A stretch of 64,000 bases of DNA from Rhynchopus sp. YZ270_cl-10 (GCA_964035575.1 OZ037862.1:496001-560000), one strand, 5' to 3'. Counted from the first letter of the stretch, positions 1 through 9,827 are shown. Translations and numbers: made by a program. Notes: a model not told the origin generated them from the sequence alone.

Positions 1-679
1 GCTCGGAGTGGGGACCGTTGCACTGCACGCTGTCGGTGCTGCCTCCCCAGCATCCGTTGCCAACGGCAATTCCCTTCAGGTTCACATCCACGGCGTTGTC
101 CAGGATGTAGGTCGCAATGTTGGGCAGGTACTGTCCCGCGTACGACTCTCCAGTGAGGTACAGCTCGTTCACCTTCAGCTCGGGGAAAGACTTGTAGAAT
201 GTCTCAAGGGTCTTGGCGTATGCCTCGGCCTGCGACTTGTCGTCCCATCTGCACACAGACTCAAGCCTGCCGTCCTTGTAGCAGGTGGAGAAACCAATGG
301 GGTCGTTGGATCCAGCGGGGGACTCAAGGTACAGCATGTGTGCACGACGGTTCCATGCGTGGGGGTTCACGAAGGGACCGCTGTTGGCAAGCTGGAAGTA
401 TCCCATCTCGGTGTACCCTCCGTACATGGAGCTTCCTCCAGGTCCTCCCTGGTGCCAGGTGGCGACAGGGTCGCTGGTGGACCCCTGGGACATGTGGAGC
501 TGGTAGTGGATCTTCAGCTGCGAGTAGTCAGTCAGCTTGAAGGGTCCGGGCACGGTCAGGTATCCGGAGTATGCCTTGAAAGGCGCCTTCGGGAACCCGG
601 GGATTTGGTCGATCAGGTCGGCCGGCACATCCGCACTCACGAGTGCGGCGGTGGTCGCGAGCATGGCAAGCGTCCTCAT
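1..679 (-). CDS. Serine carboxypeptidase (S10), N-terminal part, runs off left edge
   Basis: This is the 5' part of a secreted serine carboxypeptidase of peptidase family S10, which removes C-terminal residues from peptides in the secretory, lysosomal or extracellular space. The ATG is at 679 and the frame stays open to the window edge, so the C-terminal half, with the catalytic Asp and His, lies outside. Visible are a signal peptide (MRTLAMLATTAALVSA), the oxyanion-side block WHQGGPGGSS and the nucleophile motif LTGESYAGQY. It is a tandem duplicate of the complete copy at 1107-2549: the first 140 coding bases are almost identical and later differences are mostly single substitutions. Similarity to the other copy stops a few bases upstream of the ATG, where the leader differs. 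A CACAG acceptor-like site lies about 14 bases upstream of the ATG. Confidence 0.93.
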   Translation of the reverse strand, partial: MRTLAMLATTAALVSADVPADLIDQIPGFPKAPFKAYSGYLTVPGPFKLTDYSQLKIHYQLHMSQGSTSDPVATWHQGGPGGSSMYGGYTEMGYFQLANSGPFVNPHAWNRRAHMLYLESPAGSNDPIGFSTCYKDGRLESVCRWDDKSQAEAYAKTLETFYKSFPELKVNELYLTGESYAGQYLPNIATYILDNAVDVNLKGIAVGNGCWGGSTDSVQCNGPHSE

Positions 680-1106
680 CTTGGTATATTTTCTGTGATG
701 AGGTTGCGTGTGAACAAAAGCATATAGGGGTTGAGGAAGGGGACAAAAAAGCCATTTTTTTAAAAAAACAAAATAGATCCATTGAACATGCACTCGATGA
801 AATGGGACCAAACAATGTATCAGGTGGCAAATGCCGAAGCGCAAAAAGAAACGTCGTAACACACACACACACGGCACGCTTTCATCTCTAAGAGATGTTT
901 ACACTTCACTTGACAACTGTCACCAGAACGACGCATACGAAACAGGGTAAACAAAGGGGAGGGAAAAGACGCTATTGCCGCAATGAACCGATGAATCCAT
1001 CCAGAACGTTGCAGCACGCTCTGCATGGACTAGTTTCATGACTCTGCGATACAACAGATCTTTTACGTTGGCTGCCTATATTAATTGGTCACCACTCCAG
1101 TGGAAC
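680..1106. other. Intergenic spacer between tandem carboxypeptidase genes
   Basis: There is no coding signal of its own here. The spacer holds AT-rich homopolymer runs, a short CA repeat near 860-872 and the 3' flank of the complete carboxypeptidase. No terminator or poly(A) signal could be assigned with confidence. Confidence 0.5.
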
Positions 1107-2549
1107 CTAGAAGGACTTCTTGCTGAGGAAGCGGTCGAACATGGCGTAGGCAGCTCCAGGCTGGAAGTTGGGCACCATGTGTCCTGCAAGACGGATCGTC
1201 ACGAAGCTGAAGTCCAGTCCCGGTGCGGTGGGGACATCGTACACGGTCGCGTATCCGGCAGGGACAGGGGAGGACGAAGACTCCATCCACGGGTGCCAAG
1301 CCTTGGTCTCGCGGATGGTGCCAGTGGCCTCGAGGGCGGTGGTCCACTCCTCGTTACCCTGGAGGGGCACGCACGAGTCGGCGTCTCCGTTGTAGATGAG
1401 CACACGGATCTTCTGTGCGAGGGTGGGGTACAGAAGCTGCGAGGCAGGGCCGGTCTGCGAGTAGAAGAAGCGGGAGAGCTCAGGGGGTCCAAGGTGGAGT
1501 GCGGTCTGGACCTCCTTCCTCTTGAAGAACTCCTTGGTCTGCTTCATGCCTCCGCACGACCAGTCGTAGCCTCCTCCCATCTCGGAGAGGTAGTCGCTCA
1601 CGCTTCCGTTGTGTGCGTTCTCGCGGAGGAAGTTCTTCAGCCAGAAGGTCGACTTGCCGGAGGCCTTGCTCCATGCGTCGGCATCGGCGCAGTTGTCGTA
1701 CACGTTGTACACGTTGTGCGATCCAACCTTGAGCTCCATCTCGGCAAGCCCGGCAGAGCATGTCACAGGGTTCTCGAAGCCACCGTCGTAGGCGCACGAC
1801 TTGTAGATGTGGTCACGCAGCTTCTTCGAGATGAAGGCCTTGCCGTAGAAGAGGTCCACGTCGTTGCGCAGGGCGTTGGGACCGTTGCAGGACACGCTGT
1901 TCTCAGTGCCTCCCCAGCATCCGTTGCCAACGGCAATTCCCTTCAGGTTCACATCCACGGCGTTGTCCAGGATGTAGGTCGCAATGTTGGGCAGGTACTG
2001 TCCCGCGTACGACTCTCCAGTGAGGTACAGCTCGTTCTCCTTCAGCTCGGGGAAAGACTTGAAGAACGTCTCAAGGGTATGGGCGTATGCCTCGGCCTGC
2101 GACCTGTCGTTCCACGTGCAGATGGCCTCAAGCTTGCCCTCCTTGTTGTAGCAGGTGGAGAAACCGATCGGGTCGCTCGATCCAGCGGGGGACTCGAGGT
2201 ACAGCATGTGTGCACGACGGTTCCATGCGTGGGGGTTCACGAAGGGACCGCTGTTGGCAAGCTGGAAGTATCCCATCTCCGTGTACCCTCCGTACATGGA
2301 GCTTCCTCCAGGTCCTCCCTGGTGCCAGGTGGCGACAGGGTCCTTGGTCGAGCCCTGGGACATGTGGAGCTGGTAGTGGATCTTCAGCTGCGAGTAGTCG
2401 GACAGGTTGAAGGGTCCGGGCACGGTCAGGTATCCAGAGTATGCCTTGAAAGGCGCCTTCGGGAACCCGGGGATTTGGTCGATCAGGTCGGCCGGCACAT
2501 CCGCACTCACGAGTGCGGCGGTGGTCGCGAGCATGGCAAGCGTCCTCAT
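1107..2549 (-). CDS. Secreted serine carboxypeptidase, family S10
   Basis: This is a complete, intronless 480-residue S10 serine carboxypeptidase, the usual length for the family. Residues 1-16 form a signal peptide, so the enzyme should enter the secretory pathway and act in a lysosome-like vacuole or outside the cell. The alpha/beta-hydrolase landmarks are all present: WHQGGPGGSSMYGGY near residue 75, the nucleophile Ser180 in LTGESYAGQY, the Asp block NGDADSCVP near 388-395, and His457 in AGHMVPNFQPG. Many paired cysteines fit a secreted enzyme. The ATG at 2549 is chosen because it begins the signal peptide and matches the start of the neighbouring duplicate. An acceptor-like CAACAG lies about 17 bases upstream. 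Function is by family homology; substrate preference cannot be read from the sequence. Confidence 0.95.
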   Translation of the reverse strand: MRTLAMLATTAALVSADVPADLIDQIPGFPKAPFKAYSGYLTVPGPFNLSDYSQLKIHYQLHMSQGSTKDPVATWHQGGPGGSSMYGGYTEMGYFQLANSGPFVNPHAWNRRAHMLYLESPAGSSDPIGFSTCYNKEGKLEAICTWNDRSQAEAYAHTLETFFKSFPELKENELYLTGESYAGQYLPNIATYILDNAVDVNLKGIAVGNGCWGGTENSVSCNGPNALRNDVDLFYGKAFISKKLRDHIYKSCAYDGGFENPVTCSAGLAEMELKVGSHNVYNVYDNCADADAWSKASGKSTFWLKNFLRENAHNGSVSDYLSEMGGGYDWSCGGMKQTKEFFKRKEVQTALHLGPPELSRFFYSQTGPASQLLYPTLAQKIRVLIYNGDADSCVPLQGNEEWTTALEATGTIRETKAWHPWMESSSSPVPAGYATVYDVPTAPGLDFSFVTIRLAGHMVPNFQPGAAYAMFDRFLSKKSF

Positions 2550-3166
2550 CTTGATTCAGTTAGTCTGTTGTGTGGTGTTTTAACTCCAAATACAAACCCC
2601 CCCCTCTGCACCTCTTCTCCTTCGTTCATCCACTATCTAAATGCACTGAAAACTTCCGCCACATCACACAGGCAGACCCGCTATTGGCACCACAGTCAAA
2701 CAACCCACCCACCCACTCTTTCCCCTACCCACCCCTCCCCAACCCAGATCTCCACAACTTCCCACAGACAACACACGACGGATAGCATCCCCAGTACACT
2801 CGCTCCCTCGTCTGCTTCTCTGATGCACGCTGCCCTCGAGAGAGGCTGCTCAAAATAACAGCAGACGTAAACGAGGGGGGTGCAGTTCCATACACATCCA
2901 TTGAAGAGCTATGCAGGAGAACACACACCTCTACGGAGAGTATACACATTGCAAAAAATACATTAAACACCCCCCTTTTTTTCTGCATCACACACGACCC
3001 AAAAACATACAAAAAAAGGTGAACTTTTTTTAAAACCTACGGACCGTAGCTCCCCTTTGAATTTTGGAGTCTCACGCTCAGATTTTTTGCGGGATTAGCG
3101 CCACTTTAATGACTCCGGTCCATAAAGGGTAAAACCTCGAAAATCGAATGGAAAAAAAAAAACTCA
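2550..3166. other. Intergenic spacer, pyrimidine-rich on plus strand
   Basis: Between the carboxypeptidase start and the hAT-like element I see C/T-rich and A-rich low-complexity DNA with many short CCC/CAC runs (2580-2800). ORFs here lack codon structure. No gene is supported. Confidence 0.5.
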
Positions 3167-3174
3167 CTCCTTTC

Positions 3175-3805
3175 CAGGGCATATCCTAAGTCTGTACCCG
3201 GTACCCGCGGGTTTTTGAAAAAAAGTGCGCCCCTTTTTTTTGCACGAGGGGTCTAGGGGGTCTAAGGGGAAACCTACTTGACAAAAGTGCCCGTAAAAAA
3301 AATATTTGGAAAGATCTGGTGCGAAACAGTCCAAAAACACCATTTTCGGTGTGAAAAAATTCACCCCCCTATGGGGTGGCCCGTGGTCGCAGCGAAGTGT
3401 CGTTTTCTAGTTTTTTGTGTACCTGTGTACTGTGTACTGTGTACTGTGTACTGTGTACTGTGTACTGTGTACTGTGTACTGTGTACTGTGTACTGTGTAC
3501 TGTGTACTGTGTACTGTGTACTGTGTACTGTGTACTGTGTACTGTGTACTGTGTACTGTGTACTGTGTACTGTGTACTGTGTACTGTGTACTGTGCGGAA
3601 ATTGACCAAAAACGAGAACTTGTCCATTTCGGCAAATTGACCCCACCACTGGCCGGACGGATTCCGGAAATGCAAATGCCGATGTTTAAAAGCGCCACCA
3701 ACGATGAAACCTGGAAAAAAAATCAAAAAAAAAAATCCGCCCCTTTTTTTTTGCACCCTTTTGGCAAATTTGGCCGCTCAGGCCTCATATTTAGGATATG
3801 CCCTG
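3175..3805. mobile_element. hAT-like non-autonomous element with 8-bp TSD, carrying a heptamer array
   Basis: The ends are inverted copies of CAGGGCATATCCTAA (left end 3175, right end 3805), a CAGGG start typical of hAT transposons. The 8-bp direct duplication CTCCTTTC flanks it at 3167-3174 and 3806-3813. Subterminal GCGCCCC-T-run-GCAC blocks are also inverted. No transposase is encoded. Inside are the CTGTGTA array (3423-3594) and a segment at 3600-3710 that recurs inverted at 44620-44720. It lies about 90 bases from the BUD31 stop codon. Family assignment rests on TIR and TSD only. Confidence 0.75.
3423..3594. repeat. CTGTGTA heptanucleotide tandem array
   Basis: About 24 near-perfect tandem copies of the 7-mer CTGTGTA. 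Because 7 is not a multiple of 3, all six frames read as open, which produces spurious ORFs of Tyr-Thr-Val-His-Ser type on one strand and Leu-Cys-Thr-Val-Tyr-Cys-Val type on the other. The copy of the flanking sequence at 44620-44760 has only a remnant of the array, so the array expanded or contracted between copies. Confidence 0.95.
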
Positions 3806-3898
3806 CTCCTTTCGTAACACCTTTTCCAAACTGCAGCGTTTGGTCACTCCCTTCTCCCCCTCCCCCCCTTTTCTCCCTCATTTTCTCACCCTCAGCCT

Positions 3899-6525
3899 CT
3901 ATGCTTCTGGAGGGGGCGGGATGTCCTCATCTTCGTCTTCTTCTGGGGGTGGTGGTGGGAGATCGTCTTCGCCTTCGCCTTCAGCATCTCCTTCAGCTTG
4001 CACTTCGCTGGTTTCGGTGGTGGAGGCGGGTTGCAGCTTTCTGCGGCGTTTTCTTCTGTTAAGGTGTTCTTCGTCGTCGTCGTCATCGACTGCTGCATTG
4101 TCAAATTTCTGTTCCTCTTCGTTGCGCGCCCAGCACGTTTCGTAGGAGATCTCCTCACCCCGCTTTTCACGCGCCTCACGGTCTATCTGAATCGCCGCAA
4201 GATATTGTCCATATTTATTCCCAAAAATATTCCTCCTCCCCCCACGCCCAGTCGAGCAACCCCTGCACCCACTATGACGATCTTCAACTACGGGATGGTT
4301 GGAGCCAAGCTCGTACCGAGGAACACGGCAAATTGATACCCCACCGTGGTTGAAGTTGCGGGTGTCAATCGCGTGGGTCGAGCAAAGTCGTTCGTACCCC
4401 TGCTTCTTCCATTTTGCGATCAGCGCAGTGTCTACCAGCTTCTGCTTGGTGCAGTAGTCGTACACAGCCTTAGGGATTCTTTTGTATCTGAAGTAAAGAT
4501 CGTAAATGTATCTCGAACGTTGCCAGTTGATCTGTGGGGTGTTGGTTGATTTTTTTAAGGTTTTGCATATCAACCAAAGACACATCCCACAATAGGGGCA
4601 ATGCAAAACAGGGTGCGAACAGAGTGTAAGAGGGGGGATGTTGCAAAAAATAGGGCATATTCGTTGTTGTTCGGCAAATGGCCTGAAGTATCTCACCTTA
4701 ATAAATTACTTAGAGTTTATTAACCCTTTAAGGACCAGAGGGGACATATATGTCCACGCAACCACCTAAATTGGCTTCCACTAGGACTTTTTGAAGATTT
4801 TTTTTTTTTAATGAGAAGATTTTGTGCGAAATCTTTCAAAAGACGCAAGATTCGATTTTTTTTGACGCTCTCATCCCCTCTCATCCACACCCGGCATTAT
4901 CACATAATAGGGTATTTTGGGTCATTTTTGGGGAATAATGTACCATTCTGACGCGCTTGAGTCATCAGAGGATTCAAACTTTGGTGTGCAGGGAACCATT
5001 TTGTACGGTCTTCAGAACGAAACTAAAATAATGGAAAATACCCGCGACTGGGCAAAGTAACACGCGTAGTTGCAGTTCCTGACCCTGAACTGGATGTGCC
5101 TCTTCTCCGTGTATTTATTGCATTTTGTCTTTTGAGGAACATTGTACAGAATGGTTATTTCCCTCCCTCCCGCCAAAGCCCGAGGGACCCTTGAGGGAGG
5201 TCAGGGCTCCCCGAGGGCCGAAGGCCCGAGGGAAGCCCTGACCTCCCGAAAGGAGTCCCGAGGGCCAAGGGAGGGTGGGATGTAACTTTGTGCCCCGATC
5301 CGTGGCTTTTTGTGCCCGACTGTCGTTTTTCATTTTTTGCCTGTAAAAACCCTGTATAAGGGGTGCAGCATGGGGGCACATGGTGCCCCACACATGGCTC
5401 TTGCACGCCAAATTGCCCTCAAATTGCCCGGAATGCCACGCATGGGGCAATCTAGACCGTTTTTGGACCGATTTTCGCGACCAAAAAAATTTTTTTCGGA
5501 GGGTCCCTTCGAAATTTCGGCGGGAGGGTACGGAAAGCCACAGGGAGGGGTACAAAATCTATATCAACACGGTCAAGGTACAGAGACACTGGCAGGAGGG
5601 TGTTGGTCGACAACTTCTTCTTGCTTGGGAAACAGGCGTCTGAAAACAGATTACATGTGCGTGGGATGCGGCGTTCACCTTTGTTCAGCACCATGCCAAG
5701 TTGGCCAAAAGTCCCAAAAGCCCCAACTTTTGTACTGTCCAACCTCTGTACAATTACGGTATATGTAGTTGGTTGGTACCTTCTCTCCATGCAGTGAGAC
5801 ATTATCTACTAGGACTTTTTGTTCGATTTTTTTTTCTTTTGAAAGATTTTGAACCGATCTTTCAAATAAAGCCATTTTCGAAAACCGAAAAAACAGGTGC
5901 GCAGCCGGAATAATTTTTTTCTTCAAAATTTTCAGAAAAAAATATCAGCTCTCCTCAATTTTCCATTTTCCATTTTTCTCATTTTATTTCGATTTCTGCT
6001 CCATTTGAAAGATCTGCTCAAAATCTTTCAATTGCGGCCAGGTACGATCAAAAATATGCATCAGATCACATTTTACCTACGGGAGAGAAGATCCTAGCAA
6101 ATCGAAAAAATCGGTCGTGGTCCGTAAAGGGTTAACTCCGTTGACTAAAGTCTTTGTTCGAAGTATGGACGTAGTTGGTCCTCAACCCTGAAGAGCAGAT
6201 TTTAACGAAAAAGAGGGGGGTTTCAGGGTGCAGTGTTACTTCAGTATGGCAAAAAAAATTGTTTGATTTATTTGTGGACTATCTCTAGATAGCAATGGCA
6301 TTTCTTTGACAGAAGTCTTAAAAGAGTAAAAAGGGAGGGGGTTAAAAAAAAAAAAAAAAAACAAACCTGATGGACTGGCCACTGCACCTCTACCTTCCGT
6401 TTGCCTTCGTGTGGCAGGTTGATGACATCGCGCAGCTCTGTCTGAAGTTCATCGAGCACAGAGCTGACTGTTTCCCACCCTTCGGGGAGCGCCTTCTTGC
6501 TTCCCCAACGACGGTCGCCGGACAT
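3899..6525 (-). CDS. BUD31: BUD31/G10 spliceosomal protein with degenerate zinc cysteines and long C-terminal tail
   Basis: BUD31 (G10) is a core spliceosome component near the catalytic centre. Exon 1 is 6525-6367 and encodes the family N-terminus, including LPEGWE, LDELQTELRD and PHEGKRKVEVQWP. Exon 2 is 4531-3899, beginning INWQRSRYIYDLYFRYKR and continuing through ALIAKWKKQGYERLC and SICRVP to SGCRGCS. The joint falls exactly where the human protein reads on without gap, so the 1835-bp GT-AG intron (4532-6366) is well supported. That intron contains a 1.4 kb piggyBac-type element. Two oddities stand out: several cysteines of the C-terminal zinc clusters are replaced (LCSTHAI for LCCLRCI; EDRHSGC for ECTHCGC), and about 115 residues follow the usual family end, first basic/Glu-rich and then Asp/Glu/Pro-rich. 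The ATG at 6525 follows an AAAGCAG acceptor-like site. Confidence 0.9.
4724..6131. mobile_element. piggyBac-type element in BUD31 intron, flanked by TTAA
   Basis: The ends are inverted copies of CCCTTTA(A/C)GGACCA, immediately flanked by TTAA at 4720-4723 and 6132-6135, the target duplication of piggyBac transposons. The element is 1408 bp, too short for a full element. Near 5645-5700 the plus strand reads TDYMCVGCGVHLCSAPC, which resembles the cysteine-rich C-terminal finger of piggyBac transposases, so this is probably an internally deleted copy. It also holds GC-rich hairpin 5185-5262 and subterminal GAAAGAT...ATCTTTC dyads near 4820, 5843 and 6004. Without it the host intron would be about 423 bp. 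Confidence 0.8.
5185..5262. repeat. GC-rich near-palindrome inside the piggyBac-type element
   Basis: GGGAGGTCAGGGCT on the left is matched by AGCCCTGACCTCCC on the right, with the inner stem GAGGGCC-GAA-GGCCC at the centre. It would form a long stem-loop in either strand and stands out in an AT-rich element. Confidence 0.8.
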
Positions 6526-6583
6526 TTCTCTGCTTTAATTTTGTGTGTCCTAACAATGTGTTGTGTGGAGTCAGAGTGGTGGT

Positions 6584-6670
6584 GGCTGCATTGTGATAAT
6601 TGCCCATTACAATACAGCTGTATTGTGATGTGTATTCTGTATTGTGATGGACAATTATCACAATACAACC
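6584..6670. promoter_or_regulatory. Long inverted repeat just upstream of the BUD31 start codon
   Basis: The arms ATTGTGATAATTG (6590-6602) and CAATTATCACAAT (6652-6664) are exact, and pairing extends inward through ACAATACAG and outward by about six bases with few mismatches. It begins about 60 bases 5' of the BUD31 ATG at 6525. If transcribed it would form a stable hairpin in the leader or precursor. It may equally be a small foldback element; a regulatory role is only inferred from position. Confidence 0.55.
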
Positions 6671-8267
6671 ATCACTAAGTCAGGGGTCAAAACATAAATC
6701 TTCAAGAGAGAACAGCACAACTGAAAGACATTACAAACAGTGCAAAACCTCAAGAAACCGGGAAATAAACCCAGAAGGAAAGGTAAACAGCGAAGGTGAC
6801 GTCTTGACCCAAAATGGTTTCCCACAGAAAAAAAAATTCAGATCCTTTTTTTTTTAGCAACAAAACAGAACAGAACAAAACAAACCCACACGAATTAACG
6901 GGAAACAAGGTTAATTTGAAAGAACTAGACGGGGGAGGAAAAGAAGGGAGGATAAAGTGAAATACTCCACGAACGGAGACCACTGTGGTATCTCCCTCAA
7001 AGGGGGGGGAGGTAAAATTCGGTCAGACCGAATTTTTTCTTTTTGTATGAAATCCAACAAATAAATAAATCTGGTCAGAGGTTAAAAAAGAAGAACAATT
7101 TGACTTTGAAATACAAAGCCCTCTCGTGACAGTGCACCTGCCCTAAAATTGAAAGATGTATATCTCTCTCACATATATCTAAAAAATCAACCAACACATA
7201 CTACGTACTTTACATTCAAAGAGAAAAGCACACAAATAACGTTCAAAACACATCCGAAAAGGAAACTGTGATTGTTAATGCAGGCACCTCCGACTGACCC
7301 ACGTACGATGCCAGCCATCCGGATGAAAGCACAGGAAAAGTTGAAAGACAAATATGCCTCGTGTGCATACACACATTTTCTATAAGCGATATCAAAGGTG
7401 TTCACGCTCCTGTGAAGAAAAAAAAAACGATGCCGTTGCGCTAAGGTGCAGGCCTCTCTCTTGGTGAGGTACCGGGCATTTACCACCATCTACCAAAAGA
7501 ATTTTGAAATACAACAGCCCGCTCCGTGACACAGTGTACCTTGTGTACATGATCGGGTACGCCATGGGTGGACCACTAACATCCATTTTTCGAGGTTGGC
7601 ATCTGATATGGTTAAAAACTGCAGAAAAAACTTGCAATGAGCTTCCAGAGGCTCAAACATGACATTAAAATAAAGGAATCAAACCACACGAGAGAAAGGG
7701 AGTACATACATTGTGAATCAACGGTAGTACGTAAAAAACTGCAACATAACAAAAAAAAGGGGGAGGGAAAAGAAACAGCAAGGCACAATGCAAAGGTGTA
7801 TGTATTTTTTAAAGAAAAGTTTTATAAGATAAACCTACGCCTCCTCAATCAAAGCTTAGTCACCTTTTAAAAGAATCTCCAGAACCCCCTTTTGCACAAC
7901 CGGTATTTTTTTTGTTGTTGGAAGGCGGAAAATTTATTTTCTTTGCGCTTTTTTCCGTCCGACCTTATTTTTTTTGACCTCAAAAGCTCATCGAGTCTTT
8001 TTTGACCTAAAATTAGCAAATATCCACAAAAAAAAAAGCACTCCACTCCACTCCCATCCCACCCCCCATGACCTAAACAATACCCCGTACCCCTCTCTCT
8101 CTACCCATACAGCTGTAAATCAAAGCTAAAAAAAAAAGAAGTATTTTTTCTTTCGTTTTGCGATAAAAACCGCAGTGCTTTAGAGGTTGCTGTACAAAAA
8201 AAAAGACCTTTGGGAGGTAGATGACACTCCGTGGGGGTCCGCCCTCTGTTTCAAAAAAAAAACAAAA
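6671..8267. other. Intergenic DNA with dispersed-repeat fragments
   Basis: No gene is supported. The stretch is AT-rich with A and T runs. It carries two copies of dispersed repeat family A (7105-7140 partial; 7500-7600 nearly complete) and one family B fragment near 7838-7875. Confidence 0.5.
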
Positions 8268-9693
8268 TCAATCAAACGAATGCGTCGCACGCTCTACTTC
8301 ACGATAACATTCACGGAGCTGGTTTAGTTGGTACTCATATTGGGAAACACTACACCCAGATGCGGGGCTGTACTGAAGGTGCGGGCCAAATGTCCGTACC
8401 ATATCATGTGTCAATAGGTTGAGACGTCTGTTGAGGAGTTCCACGTGAGAGTCTACCCCACGCTCTTTGTAGGAGATGGGTGGGTTCTTTTGCATGAATA
8501 ACGGCATCATGTTGTGATTAAGGTGCACCAATTCTTCTCCCAATAGCAAAGAAATGTAGGACCGATATCCTGGAGACTGCAGCGACGCCTCAGACACCAT
8601 GTCAAAGAGAGGCCGAGAGATGTCAGATATCCTTGCACCCAGAACGTTCAAGGACTGCAGGCATACATAGTATTTGTCATCCACAGCCTGTGTAGTGACC
8701 TTCCCGATAAGCTCGACCTTAAGAACCGTACCCGCCACGACTTTGTCCAATGTAAACTCCTGTGCAGCAGGTGTGTGCACCACATCAAATTCTTCGCTCT
8801 CATAAAACCAGTCCACATCCTCGTCGGCATACCGAAGCATGTCTTCCTCATCGCCAAGACGTACAGGAGACCCCGCCTCCCCCCACCCCGCCATATCCCG
8901 CCCAATCCCCACCTTCGCCAGCACCCCAGGGGTCTTGGGGTGGCCAATCAAAATACGCAGCTTTTTGCTGTAGTAGGTAGGGCAGCTGGGTTGGTAGTCA
9001 GCTTGGTAGAAGGTGATCTGTGGTGTTTATTTGTATGGTATTGATAAATTGTTGAAAGTAGTATAGTTGCCCCTCGGATTGTGTTTGCCACAGTTTTTGT
9101 GCAATCTCCACTTTAAAAAGGTTTTGAAAAAGGCCGCAGTTTGTACTGATGAGACTGTTTTCTCTGAGAATAGGTAGTTCCTTTTAAAAAAATTCAGTAG
9201 TATTGTGGGTGAATAGGGCCTTTATCATAGCAGGAATATGCTTTTTTTTTGTGTTTAAGGTGGGGGGAGGGTAGTGTACCTGTAGAGAGTGAACCAAAGA
9301 GACGCTGCCAGAGAGGAGGTACATCACGCTGTCGCAGTGATGCGCATCGTCGGCCCCGGTGCTGCTCCAGAAGGAGGTGACCATGGCGTTTACTGTCTCA
9401 TGGATGGACTGTCCATGTGTGTCAACTGAGGTGCACATCAGGGCTGCGCTAATCAGTTCATTTTTCCCCCCACGGTTTATGGTATGAATCTCCCTGCACA
9501 GATCCCAATAGTCATGCCATCTTGCAGGCAGGTCGGGCACCCCTAAGTACTTCCCTGCAACAAGCGACTTCCAAACACGTTTGTCCTTTGCAGCAGCATG
9601 CAACTGCCCCGAGGTTTGAAGGCATTGATACAGATCAGACGGCTCCAAATACGAAAACGCCTCAGCCCACAGCGATGTTGTCAGCCTGGACAT
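8268..9693 (-). CDS. F-box protein, two exons
   Basis: F-box proteins are the substrate-binding subunits of SCF ubiquitin ligases. Exon 1 (9693-9280) starts MSRLTTSLWAEAFSYLEP and carries the F-box (SLWAEAFSYLEPSDLYQCLQ, then VWKSLVAGKYLG) in the first 50 residues. A 262-bp GT-AG intron (9018-9279) follows, and exon 2 (9017-8268) continues in phase with ITFYQADYQPSCPTYYSKKL. This joint resembles the segment of plant At4g00755-like F-box proteins with a sandwich-type domain after the F-box (FQPG.PIYS.K.VR pattern). The total is about 387 residues. The rest, including YKERGVDSHVELLNRRLNLL near the end, is not recognised. An in-frame upstream start at 9777 exists, but the 9693 ATG follows a CCAACAG acceptor-like site and begins right at the F-box, so it is preferred. 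Confidence 0.82.
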
Positions 9694-9827
9694 AATGTGT
9701 GGGGAGGTGTTTTGACACTCTGTTGGGAATGCTACATTTTTTTGAAATATTTGGCGATTAATTTCGAGAAAGTACACAAAGGACGTTCAAAAAACACGAT
9801 GACAGATGGGGGGGGGGGGGGGAAATG

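Noticed and set aside
3423-3594. CTGTGTA array as a telomere or subtelomere
   Set aside because: The unit is not G-rich telomere-like, and it lies inside an element with an 8-bp target duplication between ordinary genes.
3423-3594. CRISPR array
   Set aside because: There are no spacers: the units are directly tandem and the genome is eukaryotic.
3278-4062. Long ORFs across 3361-3760 on both strands
   Set aside because: They are produced by the CTGTGTA heptamer array, which is open in every frame, and the flanks are a transposon, not coding sequence.
5115-5555. Minus-strand ORF in the piggyBac-type element as transposase
   Set aside because: The frame crosses the GC-rich hairpin and shows no convincing match. 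The clearer transposase trace (the Cys-rich finger) is on the plus strand.
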